Below, piece by piece: positions 22,483-34,217 of a DNA stretch of 64,000 nucleotides. The translations under genes and the position numbers were made by a program. Within the stretch, counting starts at the first letter, position 1. Each line of letters starts with the position of its first letter. This DNA comes from Fennellomyces sp. T-0311 (taxonomy: Eukaryota; Mucoromycota; Mucoromycetes; Mucorales; Lichtheimiaceae). Where the stretch lies: assembly GCA_025266875.1 (NCBI GenBank), contig JALLLT010000024.1, positions 496,001 to 560,000 of the forward strand, in the 5' to 3' direction. The notes below the pieces were generated by a model. It made no database searches. It saw only the letters and a list, made by a program, of their open reading frames with translations, and had not been told where the DNA came from.

Positions 22483-25400
22483 ATGCTCCCTAATCAATTA
22501 CCCGTTCTTCCACTTAGCAACAAAGTACTGTTGCCATCCATCATTACTAATTTCAGTGTGACGGATGAAGAGGCCAAGTTGATAAAAGAATACATTGTCT
22601 GCGTCCCGCTCAAAGCAGGCAGTGACTTGAGTCAATTATATCATTTCGGATGCACAGCCAAGGTTATACGCGTCGACAAGTCGTTGCCTGGTACCACGGT
22701 TTTGCACGTTCAAGGCATCTGTCCATCGCGTATCGATGACATTATCTACCAAGGCTCGGGGGTGGAGGCAATGTTATCTCATTATTTTCTGGAAGAACAT
22801 CCATCCAGCGAGGCAGCAGGCCAGTTTCGAATTTTATGTAACGAATACGTGACTAGGATGCACGATGTTGGTATCCCAAACGTGGTATTATCCCAGTTGT
22901 CAGCAAGTATTACAAATAAGCCTTTGGCAACACTGGTCAGTCTTGTCCTGTGTTTGACGGAATCAACGTTTGAAGATAAGCTACGTGCTTTGGAATCGAC
23001 AGATCTTCAACACTTCCTTGACGAGGGCATCCGAGTGGTCAGGTGTCATTTACAAGTATGCAAATGCATCGAAACATTCTATGCAAAACATTGAAGCTAA
23101 CAATAACTTTTTTTTTTCACCCAGACACTGCGCAAGTCAACAGAGATGCAGCAAAATGTTGAGCAAACACTGGACAGTCATAGACGAGAGTTTTATTTAC
23201 GGCATCAGGTAATACTTAAAAAGAGCTTTAAATAAAGAGAAAGCTAAAAAAGATTGTGAGTTTATAGTTTCATCGTGTTGATAACACGTCTACTCCATCC
23301 CAAGCAACCGACATGTCACTTAGCGCAGTGGCAACGCCAAGTATGGATGATGATGAGGAGCTTGCAGATCTTGTCAATCATTTGAACGAGGCCAACCTCC
23401 CCGCTTATGCACAATCGGTTGTACGTCGAGACGTCAAGAGGCTCCGCAAACTCACACCTTCAGCCCCTGAATCAGGCATTTTGCGCAGTTATTTGGAACT
23501 GGTCGCCGCTCTCCCATGGCACGAAAAGACGGAAGGGGCAGTCAACATCAATGTTGCACAAAAGCACTTGGATGCAGATCACTACGGGTATGTTTTTACT
23601 TGCTGTTGGTGGCCTGCATGTTCATTTATGCAATTATTTTTAGATTAGGGCAGGTCAAACGTCGGATTCTGGAATATCTTTCTGTCATTAAAGTCAAGAA
23701 GGATTTGAGCCCTCCCATATTATGTCTTGTTGGACCGGTATGCCTTTTGGTGTATTGGTATGGAGCAACAGTTGTTGACATTTATTTTTCAAATAGCCCG
23801 GGGTTGGAAAGACTACTCTTGCTCGTTCTATTGCAACAGCATTGAACCGGAAGTTCTATAGGATTTCGCTTGGCAGTATACGGGATGAGGCCGATATTCG
23901 GTAACAGTTGTCTACCAGGGTTGAAAGGAGGTTTACCAAACGGCGCGACTTTAGGGGTCATCGTCGGACATATATTGCTGCTATGCCAGGCTCACTTATC
24001 AACGGAATGAGGAAATGCGGCGTCAAGAATCCAGTAATACTACTCGGTAATATACACGCATGCACACAAAAACAGGAATCATGGCTTGCTCACAGAATAG
24101 CACACAGACGAAATCGACAAAGTGATTCAAAGTTCGCATCAAGGAGATCCAGGTAAGCCGTCCAAAAAAGTACATATGAGATGTATCGTAAGTGAATGTG
24201 GGTATCTTCGTTAGGTGCGGCCATGCTGGAAGTGTTGGATCCGAACCAAAACTCTTCATTTATGGATCACTTTTTGAATATTCCATTTGATCTATCACAA
24301 GTTTTATTTATCGCCACAGCCAATTCAATGGAAACAATTTCCGGACCTTTGTTGGATCGAATGGAAGTTGTTCAAATCAGTGGATACACAACGGATGAAA
24401 AGATCAATATCGCGCGAACCCATCTTTGGCCAAAGCAGCTTGAAACACATGGTCTTGCACAAACTGGACTTACCATATCCGATGATGTGTTGCTTTATGT
24501 GGCTGAACGCTATACCCAGGAAAGTGGTGTTCGTAACTTGGATCGGAATATTGCCAGTCTCTGCCGATACAAGTGCAAGGAATATGTCGATCTGACGGAA
24601 TCGGGACGAAAACAAAAATTCAAGGAAACAATCGATCTCGATGATGTCCATATAATTTTGGGTGTAAGTACGGGATAGTCATGGTCACCAAAAGAAAAAA
24701 AAATTAATGGCCCTTCACAGTTGCCACCGATTATGTTTGATGTTGTGGACAGTGAAGAGCCGGTACCGGGGGTTGTATCTGGTCTGGCTTATTCGCAAGG
24801 AGGAATTGGTGGCATATTGCCAATAGAAACGAATCAGATGCCTGGTCGTGGTCGATTGACATTGACAGGTAACGATACAGAGTTCGTCTACGGTCGTTCA
24901 TCATTCGTAACCAAAAAGGTATCTAGGCTCGTTGGGTGATATACTGAAGGAGTCGGCTTATATCGCTATATCATGGGTTAAAGCAAATGCCTATGCCTTG
25001 GGATTGACTGCTTCTCAAAAAGAAGAACTGTTAAAAGACGTGGATCTGGTACGTAGAAAATGTATGTCAATTCTACTAAGAAAATGCTAAATTAACAAAA
25101 AAGCACATCCATGTACCAAGCGGAGCTGTACCGAAGGATGGACCCTCGGCAGGTAATGCAATTCGCTGTGTGTTATCTGTGTTGATATACTGATTAAGCA
25201 AATAGGTATCACTATGGTGATGTCAATCATATCACTTCTTTCGGATAAATCTGTTCCCAAGACAATCGCTATGACAGGAGAAATCACTCTCAGAGGACAG
25301 GTCCGAGCCATTGGTGGGGTCAAGGAAAAAGTAATATCGGCGCATCGGGCGGGTATAGAATGCGTCCTCTTGCCATGGGCCAATCAGAGGGATGTGCTTC

Positions 25401-25537
25401 AGGAAGTACCAGAAAACGTTCGAAAATCCATGAAGTTCGTTTATTGTAAATCATTATGGGATGGCGTAGATGCAGTCCTTAACTTTAACAGCATTGGCTC
25501 GTCCAAATGTCCAGTTAGATACACGAGTCATCTGTAG
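22483..25537 (+). CDS. Peroxisomal Lon protease (LONP2/Pln type)
   Basis: Twelve exons (22483-23055, 23125-23208, 23268-23587, 23644-23737, 23797-23900, 23955-24046, 24108-24152, 24215-24663, 24721-24868, 24927-25048, 25104-25152, 25206-25537) give 803 residues. The order is the LON substrate-binding domain ([14 protein letters not shown]), an AAA+ module and the peptidase. The AAA+ module has Walker A GPPGVGKT, Walker B PVILLDEID and the [12 protein letters not shown] pore-loop region. The peptidase serine is in PKDGPSAG and the lysine in GGVKEK. The protein ends SHL, a functional class of PTS1 tail, and lacks a mitochondrial presequence, so it should degrade damaged peroxisomal matrix proteins. 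The start is MLPNQLP; upstream frame to 22042 belongs to the neighbour's antisense. The junction at 23208/23268 is the least certain. Confidence 0.93.
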
Positions 25538-25727
25538 AAAAATCTGCATTTAAATCATATTCGATTGAGAAAAGTTTAATACAGCCATCTTAGTGAACAG
25601 GTTTCAGCTCACCTGGTATTTATCCCAGTGGTTCCTGACGATTGAAACTGATGATCATAATATATTAGGCGACTCAAAGTCTGGATACTCCTCCTCTTTA
25701 TCTTTTTTTTTTGTTTTCCACAAAACA

Positions 25728-26696
25728 ATGCTTCAAGAATTACCCACTGAACTGCTATCTTGTATAGCCAGCTATCTCTCTGCGGAAAGTGCAGGTGCAC
25801 TAGCACAGACGTGCCGTCGTTGCTATTGTTCCGCCATCCCTGTTCTGTACAATGAACTACCCATAGCAAAGCCGGATGATTTATTTGTGTTGTCAAAAAA
25901 GCTTTCGACCGCTACTCTGTTGGCCCAACGAGCAAGGCAGTACGTACGAGCCGTCTCAGTTGTTGATCATGGCCAAAGAACACTTTCCCGATACGCCGTC
26001 ACATCCATCCTCAACCACGTTTTGTCTGGATGGGAGCTCAACGAAGAGGATGACGATGAACCCAGGAATGATCCAAAGAAGAAGCGTTATGATGCCTTGG
26101 TTAACAAGTTACATGTCATGTTCCCAAGACTTGATAATTTAACCATCGAGTTTGATGTCGTTACCCATGGTCTTTATTTTGGTCACTCTCATCTCCCACC
26201 CGTCGCCACTAATTTCTCAGGATACTTCAAACTCATCAACTACCGCCCAAATCATACATCTTACTTACGTACCATCTTGGCTCCTTTTGCTTGTTGTACG
26301 CAATTGACCCTGTTTACCCGGCCCTATCTATCCCTTTGTGCGGCCATTCAAGATTCAGTGTTGACGGACAAGGATATCGATACCCTGACTGATCTGAAGT
26401 TGGACCATTTGTGTCGGTTAGAGTTGGCTTACGTGGATGACTTGCTTGATGTCCACAAACTGATCAAGCTGATCGAATCCTTACCATACCTCGAATACTT
26501 GTCACTCGAATGGATCTTGCCCCCTTCCCTAGACTACTTTGATGAACTGTGCGAGTGCTTGGCACATGCCGTGTTCTTATACCCTGGCCCCATCACCCGA
26601 ATCAAGAGTACCTATTTCGTTGCTTTTCAGCAGCGAGATGCTCATGTATCTAAAGTTAACACCCTCATGAAATCTATGGGGATTAGCTCAGAGTAA
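25728..26696 (+). CDS. F-box protein
   Basis: A single exon of 322 residues. An F-box motif opens the protein at residues 3-45 (LPTELLSCIASYLSAESAGALAQTCRRCYCSAI), the Skp1-binding part of SCF ubiquitin ligases. The rest has leucine-rich spacing (LTLFTRPYLSLCAAI, LCRLELAYVDDLLDVHKLIKLI, LEYLSLEWIL) like loosely conserved LRRs of lineage-expanded fungal F-box proteins. The substrate cannot be predicted. The start at 25728 follows a pyrimidine run and is the first methionine before the F-box; a non-ATG extension upstream is not needed. Confidence 0.85.
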   Translation: MLQELPTELLSCIASYLSAESAGALAQTCRRCYCSAIPVLYNELPIAKPDDLFVLSKKLSTATLLAQRARQYVRAVSVVDHGQRTLSRYAVTSILNHVLSGWELNEEDDDEPRNDPKKKRYDALVNKLHVMFPRLDNLTIEFDVVTHGLYFGHSHLPPVATNFSGYFKLINYRPNHTSYLRTILAPFACCTQLTLFTRPYLSLCAAIQDSVLTDKDIDTLTDLKLDHLCRLELAYVDDLLDVHKLIKLIESLPYLEYLSLEWILPPSLDYFDELCECLAHAVFLYPGPITRIKSTYFVAFQQRDAHVSKVNTLMKSMGISSE

Positions 26697-27052
26697 ATTA
26701 TTTGTACATAATTAGACTATATCTTTTCGTATTCCAATGCATGATACACTTTGTTTGATATCAACTAGCATAATTGGTCATACACTTATGATACGTACGT
26801 TTTTAGACTAGCTGTATCAGAAAGAGAAACAGATAGTAATTGCTTCTTCTCTGTCGATCATACCTACACTGAAACCCTTAAGAGCCAGCTGGTTGACCCC
26901 ATGATTACTATTCAGTTGCATAGGGTAAACGTAAATAGCCATACCAAAATTGAGGTGTGCTTTATGCATAGCTGGACTGTGGCTTATTTTCATAAGCAGC
27001 AGCCCGATTTTTTCTAATTTCGTTGCCTTGGACGTGCGTATTTTCGAGATCA
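26697..27052. other. Intergenic region between F-box gene and UTP4
   Basis: About 360 AT-rich bases with the 3' flank of the F-box gene and the UTP4 promoter. No gene or clear site seen. Confidence 0.55.
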
Positions 27053-29588
27053 ATGGAAGTTCACCGCTGTCGATTTGTCGAGTTCCAGCCCGCAGCCATC
27101 AATGCGCTTGATTTCACACCGCCCACGGTCAAGAGCACGCGTCTTGCCGTCGGACGAGCTGATGGCAGTATCGAAATATGGGATCCACTTGACGGTTTTC
27201 GTTTCGAAAAAGTGATTCCTGGCGGAAAAGATCTATCGATCGAAAGTTTGGTGTGGGCACACCAATCGATCCTCACCGATGAAGACGAAGACGATGATCC
27301 CGAAGATCGTAAGGCTGAATTGGCCGACTTGTTGAATGAACCTCCTCGCCTTTTCTCGTCGGGTTTGAGCCCTTACATTGTGGAATGGGATCCAGTTTCC
27401 CTTTCGGTCAAAGTATGTTGGTGCCACGTTGGAAACAACTCGATCGCTTATGCGTTCTATTTAAACAGGGAACAGTGGATTCGAATGGTGGTGCGGTGTG
27501 GTGCTTGGCTGTCAATAGCACCGGTACCCGCTTGGCAGCTGGTTGCGAAGACGGTCGAATCCGCTTGTTTGACATTGAGGATGGCCGCTTGGAATATATC
27601 CGAAGCTTTTCCCCGCAAAAAGGTATGGCGTCGCTTTCGATGCATATGGCTCCAAGATGCTTATGGATTGCTGCATATAGGCCGAGTGCTTTCGATTGCT
27701 TGGGGTCCCGAAGACGACTATATCATTTCCGGTGGATCTGACAGCGCATTGCGCAAATGGAACACTTACACGGGTGAAACCCTGCTGCGCATGACTGTGG
27801 ATCGAGCCAATGGCGAACCAACGCTTGTGTGGTCGGTCGTTGCACTAAAGTAAGCTACTTTACCTTGGCATGCTTCAGCAGCTAAACAACTGTTCTTTTC
27901 TCAGGGACAACACATTCGTATCCGGCGACTCCCTTGGCCATCTCATGTTCTGGGACGGCGACCGAGGAACAGTGAAGCAAACCATCAAGGCGCATGCGGC
28001 TGATATTCTTGCAGTGACAGCCTCAGCAGACGGCACCGTGGTTGTTTCATCTGGTGTTGACTGCAAGACAATGACATTCCAAAAAGTCGAAGGAAACAAA
28101 AACAAGGGGGGCAAAGGAACCTGGGGCAATGTAAACCGCCGCCGAAACCACTGGCACGATGTTCGCGCGCTTGCAATCGAAAAGAAACGCGGGATTCTTG
28201 TATCTGGAGGTGTGGATGTCGGATTAGTAACCAGTTCTGGTGAGCTGTTCAAGCAAGATACCATCCAGCTGCCTCCTTTCCCAGAAAAGTACATTATTTC
28301 GCAAGCAAAGGATTTCGTCATGGCTACATTCTTCAATTCAATATCACTATGGCGACTGGGAAGAGGTAACGCGCATATCCTTGTACGCAAAGCGGATGGG
28401 AAATTGACTATTATTCTCCAGCCGAGCAAATCGAAAAGTCGGCGGCAAATCACTTGGCTGTGCCCGAGTTGCTGGAACAACATCAGCAATGCTTAGAGCT
28501 TCAACTCAAGCCCGACTGCAATATCACATCGAGCAGTTTATCAGATGACGCACAGTGGATTGTTGTAGCCGATGTAGAAACAGTCCGGTTATTCCACGTT
28601 CATCAATTGGTAAACTTTTCGCGGCACTGTGAGCTACTGCTTTATGCTAAGACTGGGTTATTTAGGGGGATGGACAATTGGCAGTTAAAAAGATGCGAAC
28701 GTTTGATCAAGCTTTGGCGCGATACCTTGCCGCAAACGACGTAGCAGCTGGCGCACATCACGTTTTATTCACTCCTGGATCCACGCGACTTGTCATTGTA
28801 ACTGTTGAGTCACGCATTCTGGTTGTTGATATGCTTCATTGGGAAGAAGGCAATTTTGACGTTCTTCGTGAATTTGGTCACCATCGCGGTCTCGACAGTG
28901 AAGGTCGACAAACCAAGAATGCACAAGTAGCAACTGTAGTATCTATAGCCGCTAGCTCCGATGCACAATGGCTTGCTACTGGCGACGATGCAAACCGCAT
29001 CCATGTATTTAATTTAGACAGTCTTAAGGTAACAAAGCCCGTCACTGCTGAATGTTGGATTGGCGATACTAATAGCGCATATAGCATCATATTGAGTTAC
29101 CACATTCATTCCACCCCCACACAGCACTATCATTCAACGATTTCCGTCCCAACGAGCTTTTCGTCGGCTTGGCAAGCAACGAATTCCATATTTATAATGT
29201 CGAACAGAACCGATTAACGGACTGGTCCAAGGCACACACCGAATTCGCCAATTCACCACTCACGCAAATGAAAGACTGTATTCGAGGCGTCACATACAAC
29301 CCTGCCGAGCCTGATCAAATGATTGTGTATGGCAGCACGTTCATGTGCTTGGTGAGAATGAAAAAGAAGGATGCAGGCCATACTAGACGGCAAAAGCGAA
29401 AACACGATGCGGCAGGCACCATCCAACAAGCAAAGTCCTCAATACCGGCGCAACTCACTACGCGGTACCAACAGATCTTGTACTGCGGATTCTCGGATGC
29501 CAACTCGTTAGTTTTGATTGAGCGACCAAGATTCAGCGTTCTTGAAAAGTTACCGCCATCTTTCTACAAGGCCCGTTACTCTGCATAA
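27053..29588 (+). CDS. UTP4: UTP4 (cirhin), WD40 subunit of the SSU processome
   Basis: Seven exons (27053-27412, 27469-27622, 27681-27849, 27905-28365, 28422-28609, 28666-29028, 29097-29588) give 728 residues. It starts with MEVHRCRFVEFQPAAINALDF and carries two WD40 propellers (repeats such as LAVGRADGSIEIWDPL, LAAGCEDGRIRLFDIEDG, GGSDSALRKWN, SGDSLGHLMFWD). It ends with the family tail ERPRFSVLEKLPPSFYKARY. Utp4 is part of the t-UTP complex that binds nascent pre-rRNA in the nucleolus and is needed for 18S rRNA maturation. The last intron is ended by GAG at 29096; that choice restores the conserved LPHSFHPHTALSFND, whereas the later CACAG gives a wrong frame. Confidence 0.92.
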
Positions 29589-30590
29589 TCCATTCAAATA
29601 CAAATTACAAAACAATAAAAACCCACCGCATGTGTACAGTAATCATATGGTATACCGTATTCGCATAACTATTTGGCACGATCGTACGACTATTAGGATC
29701 ACATCTTGTGCACGCAAACACAGAAAGCGGTATCTAACGACATATCGACTATACGTAATTACTAGGATGCATAACCCAAGCTGGTGGTCGAAGATATGCA
29801 TAGCTGCATTGTTTGCGAACGCATCGTGCTTTTGTGTATACTTGTTTGTTGTGATACAAAATCACACTTAGTGTCGAAAAATGCATTGCAAACCCTGTGA
29901 CACAATATTTACAATTTGTGCTATATGTCAACCCTGTCCAATGAGAACTGCGCTTAATTCATTACACCGCATATCCAAGTTAGGCCAGCTACATATAACG
30001 ATAGTGTGTTTACCAGATTGATTAGTACAAGTTGCATGAGGCAAGTGACAAGCCGATGCTTGACAGAGTCCAAAAAAATAGCGCACGTGTATACTCCAAC
30101 TGGGTTGCCACTGCTGTGTCTGTATCAGGAACATGGATGTACTCGGAAAGATACACAACGCATTTCCTTGATATACTTGATGGTCAGAAATAAACGATGA
30201 TGTTGAGTAAAGTACGTTGCACTTATATTGAGTGTTTGTGTTTAGCATACTTGCATAGCAAATGGCTGATACTGTCGGTAAGGAGCAATGGATTCAGATA
30301 AGCAGAGGCATATTAACTTCAAAGTGTCCAGAACTCGTTTACTATCTCCAGTTCCTGAACATGAGAATGACAGATGCGATAGCGCACCAAATACTCCATG
30401 ACAGCACCTGGTCTCAAAACCCACACATAAAAATCAGATACCGTAGTTCCATCTGTAGCTCGATGTATCCAAATACACAGGTTCAAGCGCGTGCCAAGGT
30501 TTGCAGCGAAAAAAAAGGAGGAAACCCGGAGCTTTAATACAATATAGGCCCTTTTGACGACAGATGTACAAGACAGGGGGATACAATAGC
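29589..30590. other. 1 kb convergent 3' region between UTP4 and the TM2 gene
   Basis: The two flanking genes point at each other. A plus-strand frame of 91 codons at 30262-30537 starts with ATG but has no family resemblance, and minus-strand frames at 29928-30248 are similar. I see no convincing gene. Surprisingly long for a convergent region in this compact segment. Confidence 0.5.
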
Positions 30591-31152
30591 TTAATGGAGG
30601 TGACAACCGTTTGGATGGTCGGTCAAGACGTTCAAAGCAATGAGTACAACATCAATAATCCACCTGTATTAACAAACGTTAGCGTATTGAAATGTACATA
30701 CATTTGCTGTAACATACCAGATGCCTCCGAGACCGGCGGTAACAAGCTTGAGAAGGCCGAGAAGGATGTAGCCGAGATAGAAGCGATCGATACCTATTGA
30801 TAGGGGTTTAGTTACACTTGCGCGTTTTTTAGACTTCCGTCTTACCGAAGGGTCCGAAGAAGATGGACAGTAACAGGGCAAGGAACCAGCTACGGTCCGA
30901 AGTGCACTGCTCTTCCAACACGGTGTTATCGTCCACAGGATGATGGGACGGGAGCAAGGAAAAGTGGAACGAAAGTGTCAATACGGCGGTGGCGGCAATG
31001 ATGATAAACCACGCGATGAATATACGGTGACCGTGTGTGCCAAGAGTTCGTCGACACTTGTGCCACCGGGTTTCTTCGCCTCTCACTGTGGTAGTGGTGG
31101 CGGGGGCTTCTTCATCACCTGTGGTGTTAACAGTGCCGTATTCTGTGGACAT
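30591..31152 (-). CDS. TM2-domain membrane protein
   Basis: Three exons (31152-30846, 30793-30718, 30663-30591) give 151 residues. After a cytosolic Thr-rich N-terminus there is a membrane segment (IFIAWFIIIAATAVLTLSF) and a short polar loop. Then comes a complete TM2 domain: WFLALLLSIFFGPFGIDRFY, LGYILLGLLKLVTAGLGGIW and WIIDVVLIALNVL. The DRF-type turn and the GGIWWIID motif are characteristic of TM2D proteins. Their function in fungi is unknown; animal TM2D proteins affect Notch and amyloid-related pathways. The two introns lie within the TM2 hairpin. Confidence 0.88.
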
Positions 31153-31373
31153 GGTTTTCGGGAAGAAAGAGTAAAGGAAAAAGGGTGGGAAGACAAGGGA
31201 ACATAAAAAAATGGAATGATACGCAAACAAACTGTATGTGTTACGTTGCAATGCATGCACAATCTCAGCTACAACGTCGGTCCATCCGTGTCATGTTACT
31301 GCATGAGCCCCATGACGAAACGCGAAAGGATATCTTTTTTTTTATTATTATTTCTCATCGTAGACGCTGTACT

Positions 31374-33584
31374 TTAGTCTCCCCGAAGCCGAGGTTCCTG
31401 GTTTCGGACGGCCTCTTCTTGCAATTTGCTCACGTCCTGCAGCTTGCCTTGGAGTTTCATAGAGGTGGTGTCAATCCATTGTAAGGATGACAAGTGCACG
31501 TTAAGAATCTTGACGATTTGGCCGACCTGGCGTGCCCTTTTTGTTAGTTTTGCGCTTTTCGATCGATCACACAAGCAGCTTACGGTATCATCATCCGCGG
31601 AACCTTCTGGGTGCTGCGATCCACTCATCTTGTTGACCTCGTCAATCATCACATTCAAGTTCCTGTTCACGTCGTCCAGTTGACCGTTGAGAGTCTCGGC
31701 TAATCCATAAGCCTTTTCGCGTTGAAGATCGGCGAGCTGTAATGGCTGCTGCAAATCGCTTTCATCCATGGCATCCTTGAGCTGCTTTTCATAGTTGTCC
31801 AAGATGCTGTTGAGGTCGTCTTGCTGTGAATGGATATATGCGAGTGTTTGATCGACTTCCTGCTGTTGAAGCTCGACCTTTGTAACTTCTTCATGCAAGG
31901 TGGAGATCTTTTTTTTTTGTACAAGTCAGCAACGGGTTAAACGCACACACACACACAGCTAGACTGCCCAAACCTTTTTCCCGTTCTCGATCAGCTGCTT
32001 GTCCCACTCGGCGACCTGTGCCGCCTGCTTGTGGAATTCGCGGGTGTATTTTTCCAAATCCTTGGTCCACATGTTCAGAATCTCCTCCATGGATTTGTTC
32101 TTCAGAGCCGATGGCGTTGGCACCGAAATCGGCTTGGCTGCGGCTGCTGATGTTGCTGTTGTTGCTGACGCGGCTGGAGCAGATACGGTAGGTTGTGTTG
32201 TGAGAGTGGGTGCTGCTGTGGTCAAGCTTGGCGCACTTGCTGCGCTAGTTGTTGTGGATGCGGCTGAAGCTACGAAAATGGGAATTTAGCTACATTTGTT
32301 TTCTTGGCACACTCCACTTACTGGTAGCACCACCACCAAAGCTGAAACTGCCAAAGCTAGGCGTGGTTGTCGTTGTTGATTTAGGTGCGGCTGTGCTAGC
32401 CCCACCCAGCGTAAATCCAGATGACGCTGGCTTGCTTGCTGTTGCGCCGAAGCTAAATCCTCCTGCCGCCGCAGTGCTTGGAGTAGATGTGGCTGGTGCA
32501 CTTGTGCCTGCAAATGAAAAGCTGCTACCCGTGGCTGGAGCAGTGGTGGCAGGTGTCGAGGCAGGAGTGGATGTCAAACCGCCAAATCCACCGGTTGAAC
32601 CTGCTATACGATCCGAATCAGCAATTTTCATATTTTGCCTAGGTTTAGTGTACATACTGCTTCCACCGAAAGAGAAACCACCGGTTGATGCAGCAGGTGC
32701 TGCTGTGGATGCTGGTGTAGAGCCACCTAAACCACCAAATGCAGTAGTCGAGGCAGTAGTTGTTGCGGGTGTCGCTGCCGATCCACCAAATCCACCCGTT
32801 GATCCGCCGAAAGTAAATCCAGTGGATGGTGCGCTAGTTGTAGCTCCAAAGAGACTTCCACCTGCTGCGGGAGCTGATGTGGCGCCAAATCCTGTGCTTG
32901 TTCCTATTTGCAACTGACTTAGTGATTTGTTTTAGGAAAACCCAGAATATCTCACCTGCAGATGCTCCTCCTAATCCGAATCCACCTGTGGCAGGCTTTG
33001 CACCGAATCCACCTGTAGCTGGGGCAGCACCGAATCCACCTGCAGCTGGGGCAGCACCAAATCCACCAGTGGCAGGAGCAGTACCGGCAGGAGCACAGAA
33101 CGCACTTGTAGCAGGAGCAGCACTAGAGGCACCGAATGCGCTTGGAGCAGCACTAGCACCAAATGCACTTCCAGCGGGAGCAGCAGCAGTTCCAAATGCA
33201 CCTCCAGCTGGAGCAGTTGAACCTCCAAATGCGCTTGTTGTAGGAGCAGCCGCACCTCCTCCGAAAAGACTTGCTTGTGGAGCAGCCGCACCCGTTGATG
33301 CTGGAGTTGCAGATTGGCCGAATGCACCAAATCCGCCGGTGGAATCTATAACAATTGGTTGGGAACTTTCGAATCGCATTGGTGATCGATTCAATTTGCT
33401 TACTCGATGCACCAAAGCCACTACTGCCAAAGCCGGTGCCTTGCTGATTACCGCTGTTACCAAAGTTGAATGCTACAGATGTCAAGATCGCAGTAGATCA
33501 CGATAGTAAACGAGTGAGTAAGACCATGTGTTGAACAGCCAACTGGTGGTAAATCAGCCATTTTTGAAAAAATACAATACCCAT
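31374..33584 (-). CDS. NSP1: NSP1/Nup62, central-channel FG nucleoporin
   Basis: Eight exons (33584-33581, 33472-33404, 33345-32956, 32903-32658, 32603-32322, 32269-31974, 31907-31584, 31526-31374) give 587 residues. The first 370 residues are FG repeats (SGFGASS, STGGFGAFG, repeated TGGFGAAPA, GGFSFG) rich in Ala, Thr and Ser. The C-terminal 200 residues are the Nsp1-C coiled coil, from LKNKSMEEILNMWTKDLEKY through QQQEVDQTLAYIHSQQDDL to VGQIVKILNVHLSSLQW. Nsp1 lines the nuclear-pore channel with Nup57 and Nup49 and also joins the Nup82 complex. The proposed first exon carries only ATG plus one base. An equally in-phase alternative starts at 33561 with MADLPPVG. Confidence 0.9.
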
Positions 33585-33657
33585 TCAAGCTTAAACGACG
33601 ACTTTCTACGCGACGCGAATTCACTGAGGGTCAAGATGCGTGACTTTTATCTCCATA

Positions 33658-34178
33658 TCATACCGCTGCGACACTTTTTTCTTCGTCCACAATTTCAATG
33701 GCAACATTACCCTTGGCAACAGCTATGAGTTTCTCCCCGTGGTGAACGCTGTTGTTACCAGCCGAGTACTGTTACGTATGCTAGATAGTCTGCAGCAAGC
33801 AGTCGCATTCACTTTACCAGAGACGGTGTTCCAATCTAATCCTCGGAAGTCGTGAAAACCGCCCTGGCTAGGTGATCGGTAGGAAAAGTACTTCTCCATT
33901 TGATAGTCGGCGTATATCTGTCCACGTAGAGATAATTGCTTTATGCGAATGTAGTAAGGTTGCCCTTCCTGAAAATATATGAAGGATACTTCTTTGCCTG
34001 TTGGTGGGCTAGATCCGTCTTTGCGACCTTTGTTACAAACACGACAATGACTTGGATCCATGCAAGCGAAAAAAGATGGTGTGTCGACGCGTTGTTGCAA
34101 CAACACGATATCATTCATCGTACCCAAAGAAAAGCGTGGGTCTAGGAAATGCACGCCGGTTGAATCGTTCATCCACAT
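33658..34178 (-). CDS. Unknown protein between DHFR and NSP1
   Basis: A 134-codon open frame (34178-33776) splices through GTAACA...CATAG to a 65-nt last exon (33722-33658), giving 155 residues. The sequence has a cysteine cluster (FFACMDPSHCRVCNKG), beta-rich stretches (EVSFIYF, QPYYIRIKQLSLRGQIY) and ends VAKGNVAIEIVDEEKSVAAV. The spliced end reads far more like protein than the unspliced one. I recognise no family. The start is only 39 bases beyond the DHFR stop on the same strand, so its promoter would lie inside the DHFR gene, or it may be a downstream part of a longer transcript. Confidence 0.5.
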
Positions 34179-34217
34179 CGCAACACATTGCCACTATCAA
34201 GCTTTTAAAACGATATA

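Noticed and set aside
29097..29130. Acceptor CACAG at about 29122 for the last UTP4 exon
   Set aside because: It gives a frame with an early stop; GAG at 29096 gives the conserved C-terminal propeller sequence.
32249..33506. Long plus-strand frames of 209-222 codons rich in Pro, Ala and Val
   Set aside because: They are the antisense shadow of the FG-repeat exons of NSP1; repeat composition keeps the opposite strand open.
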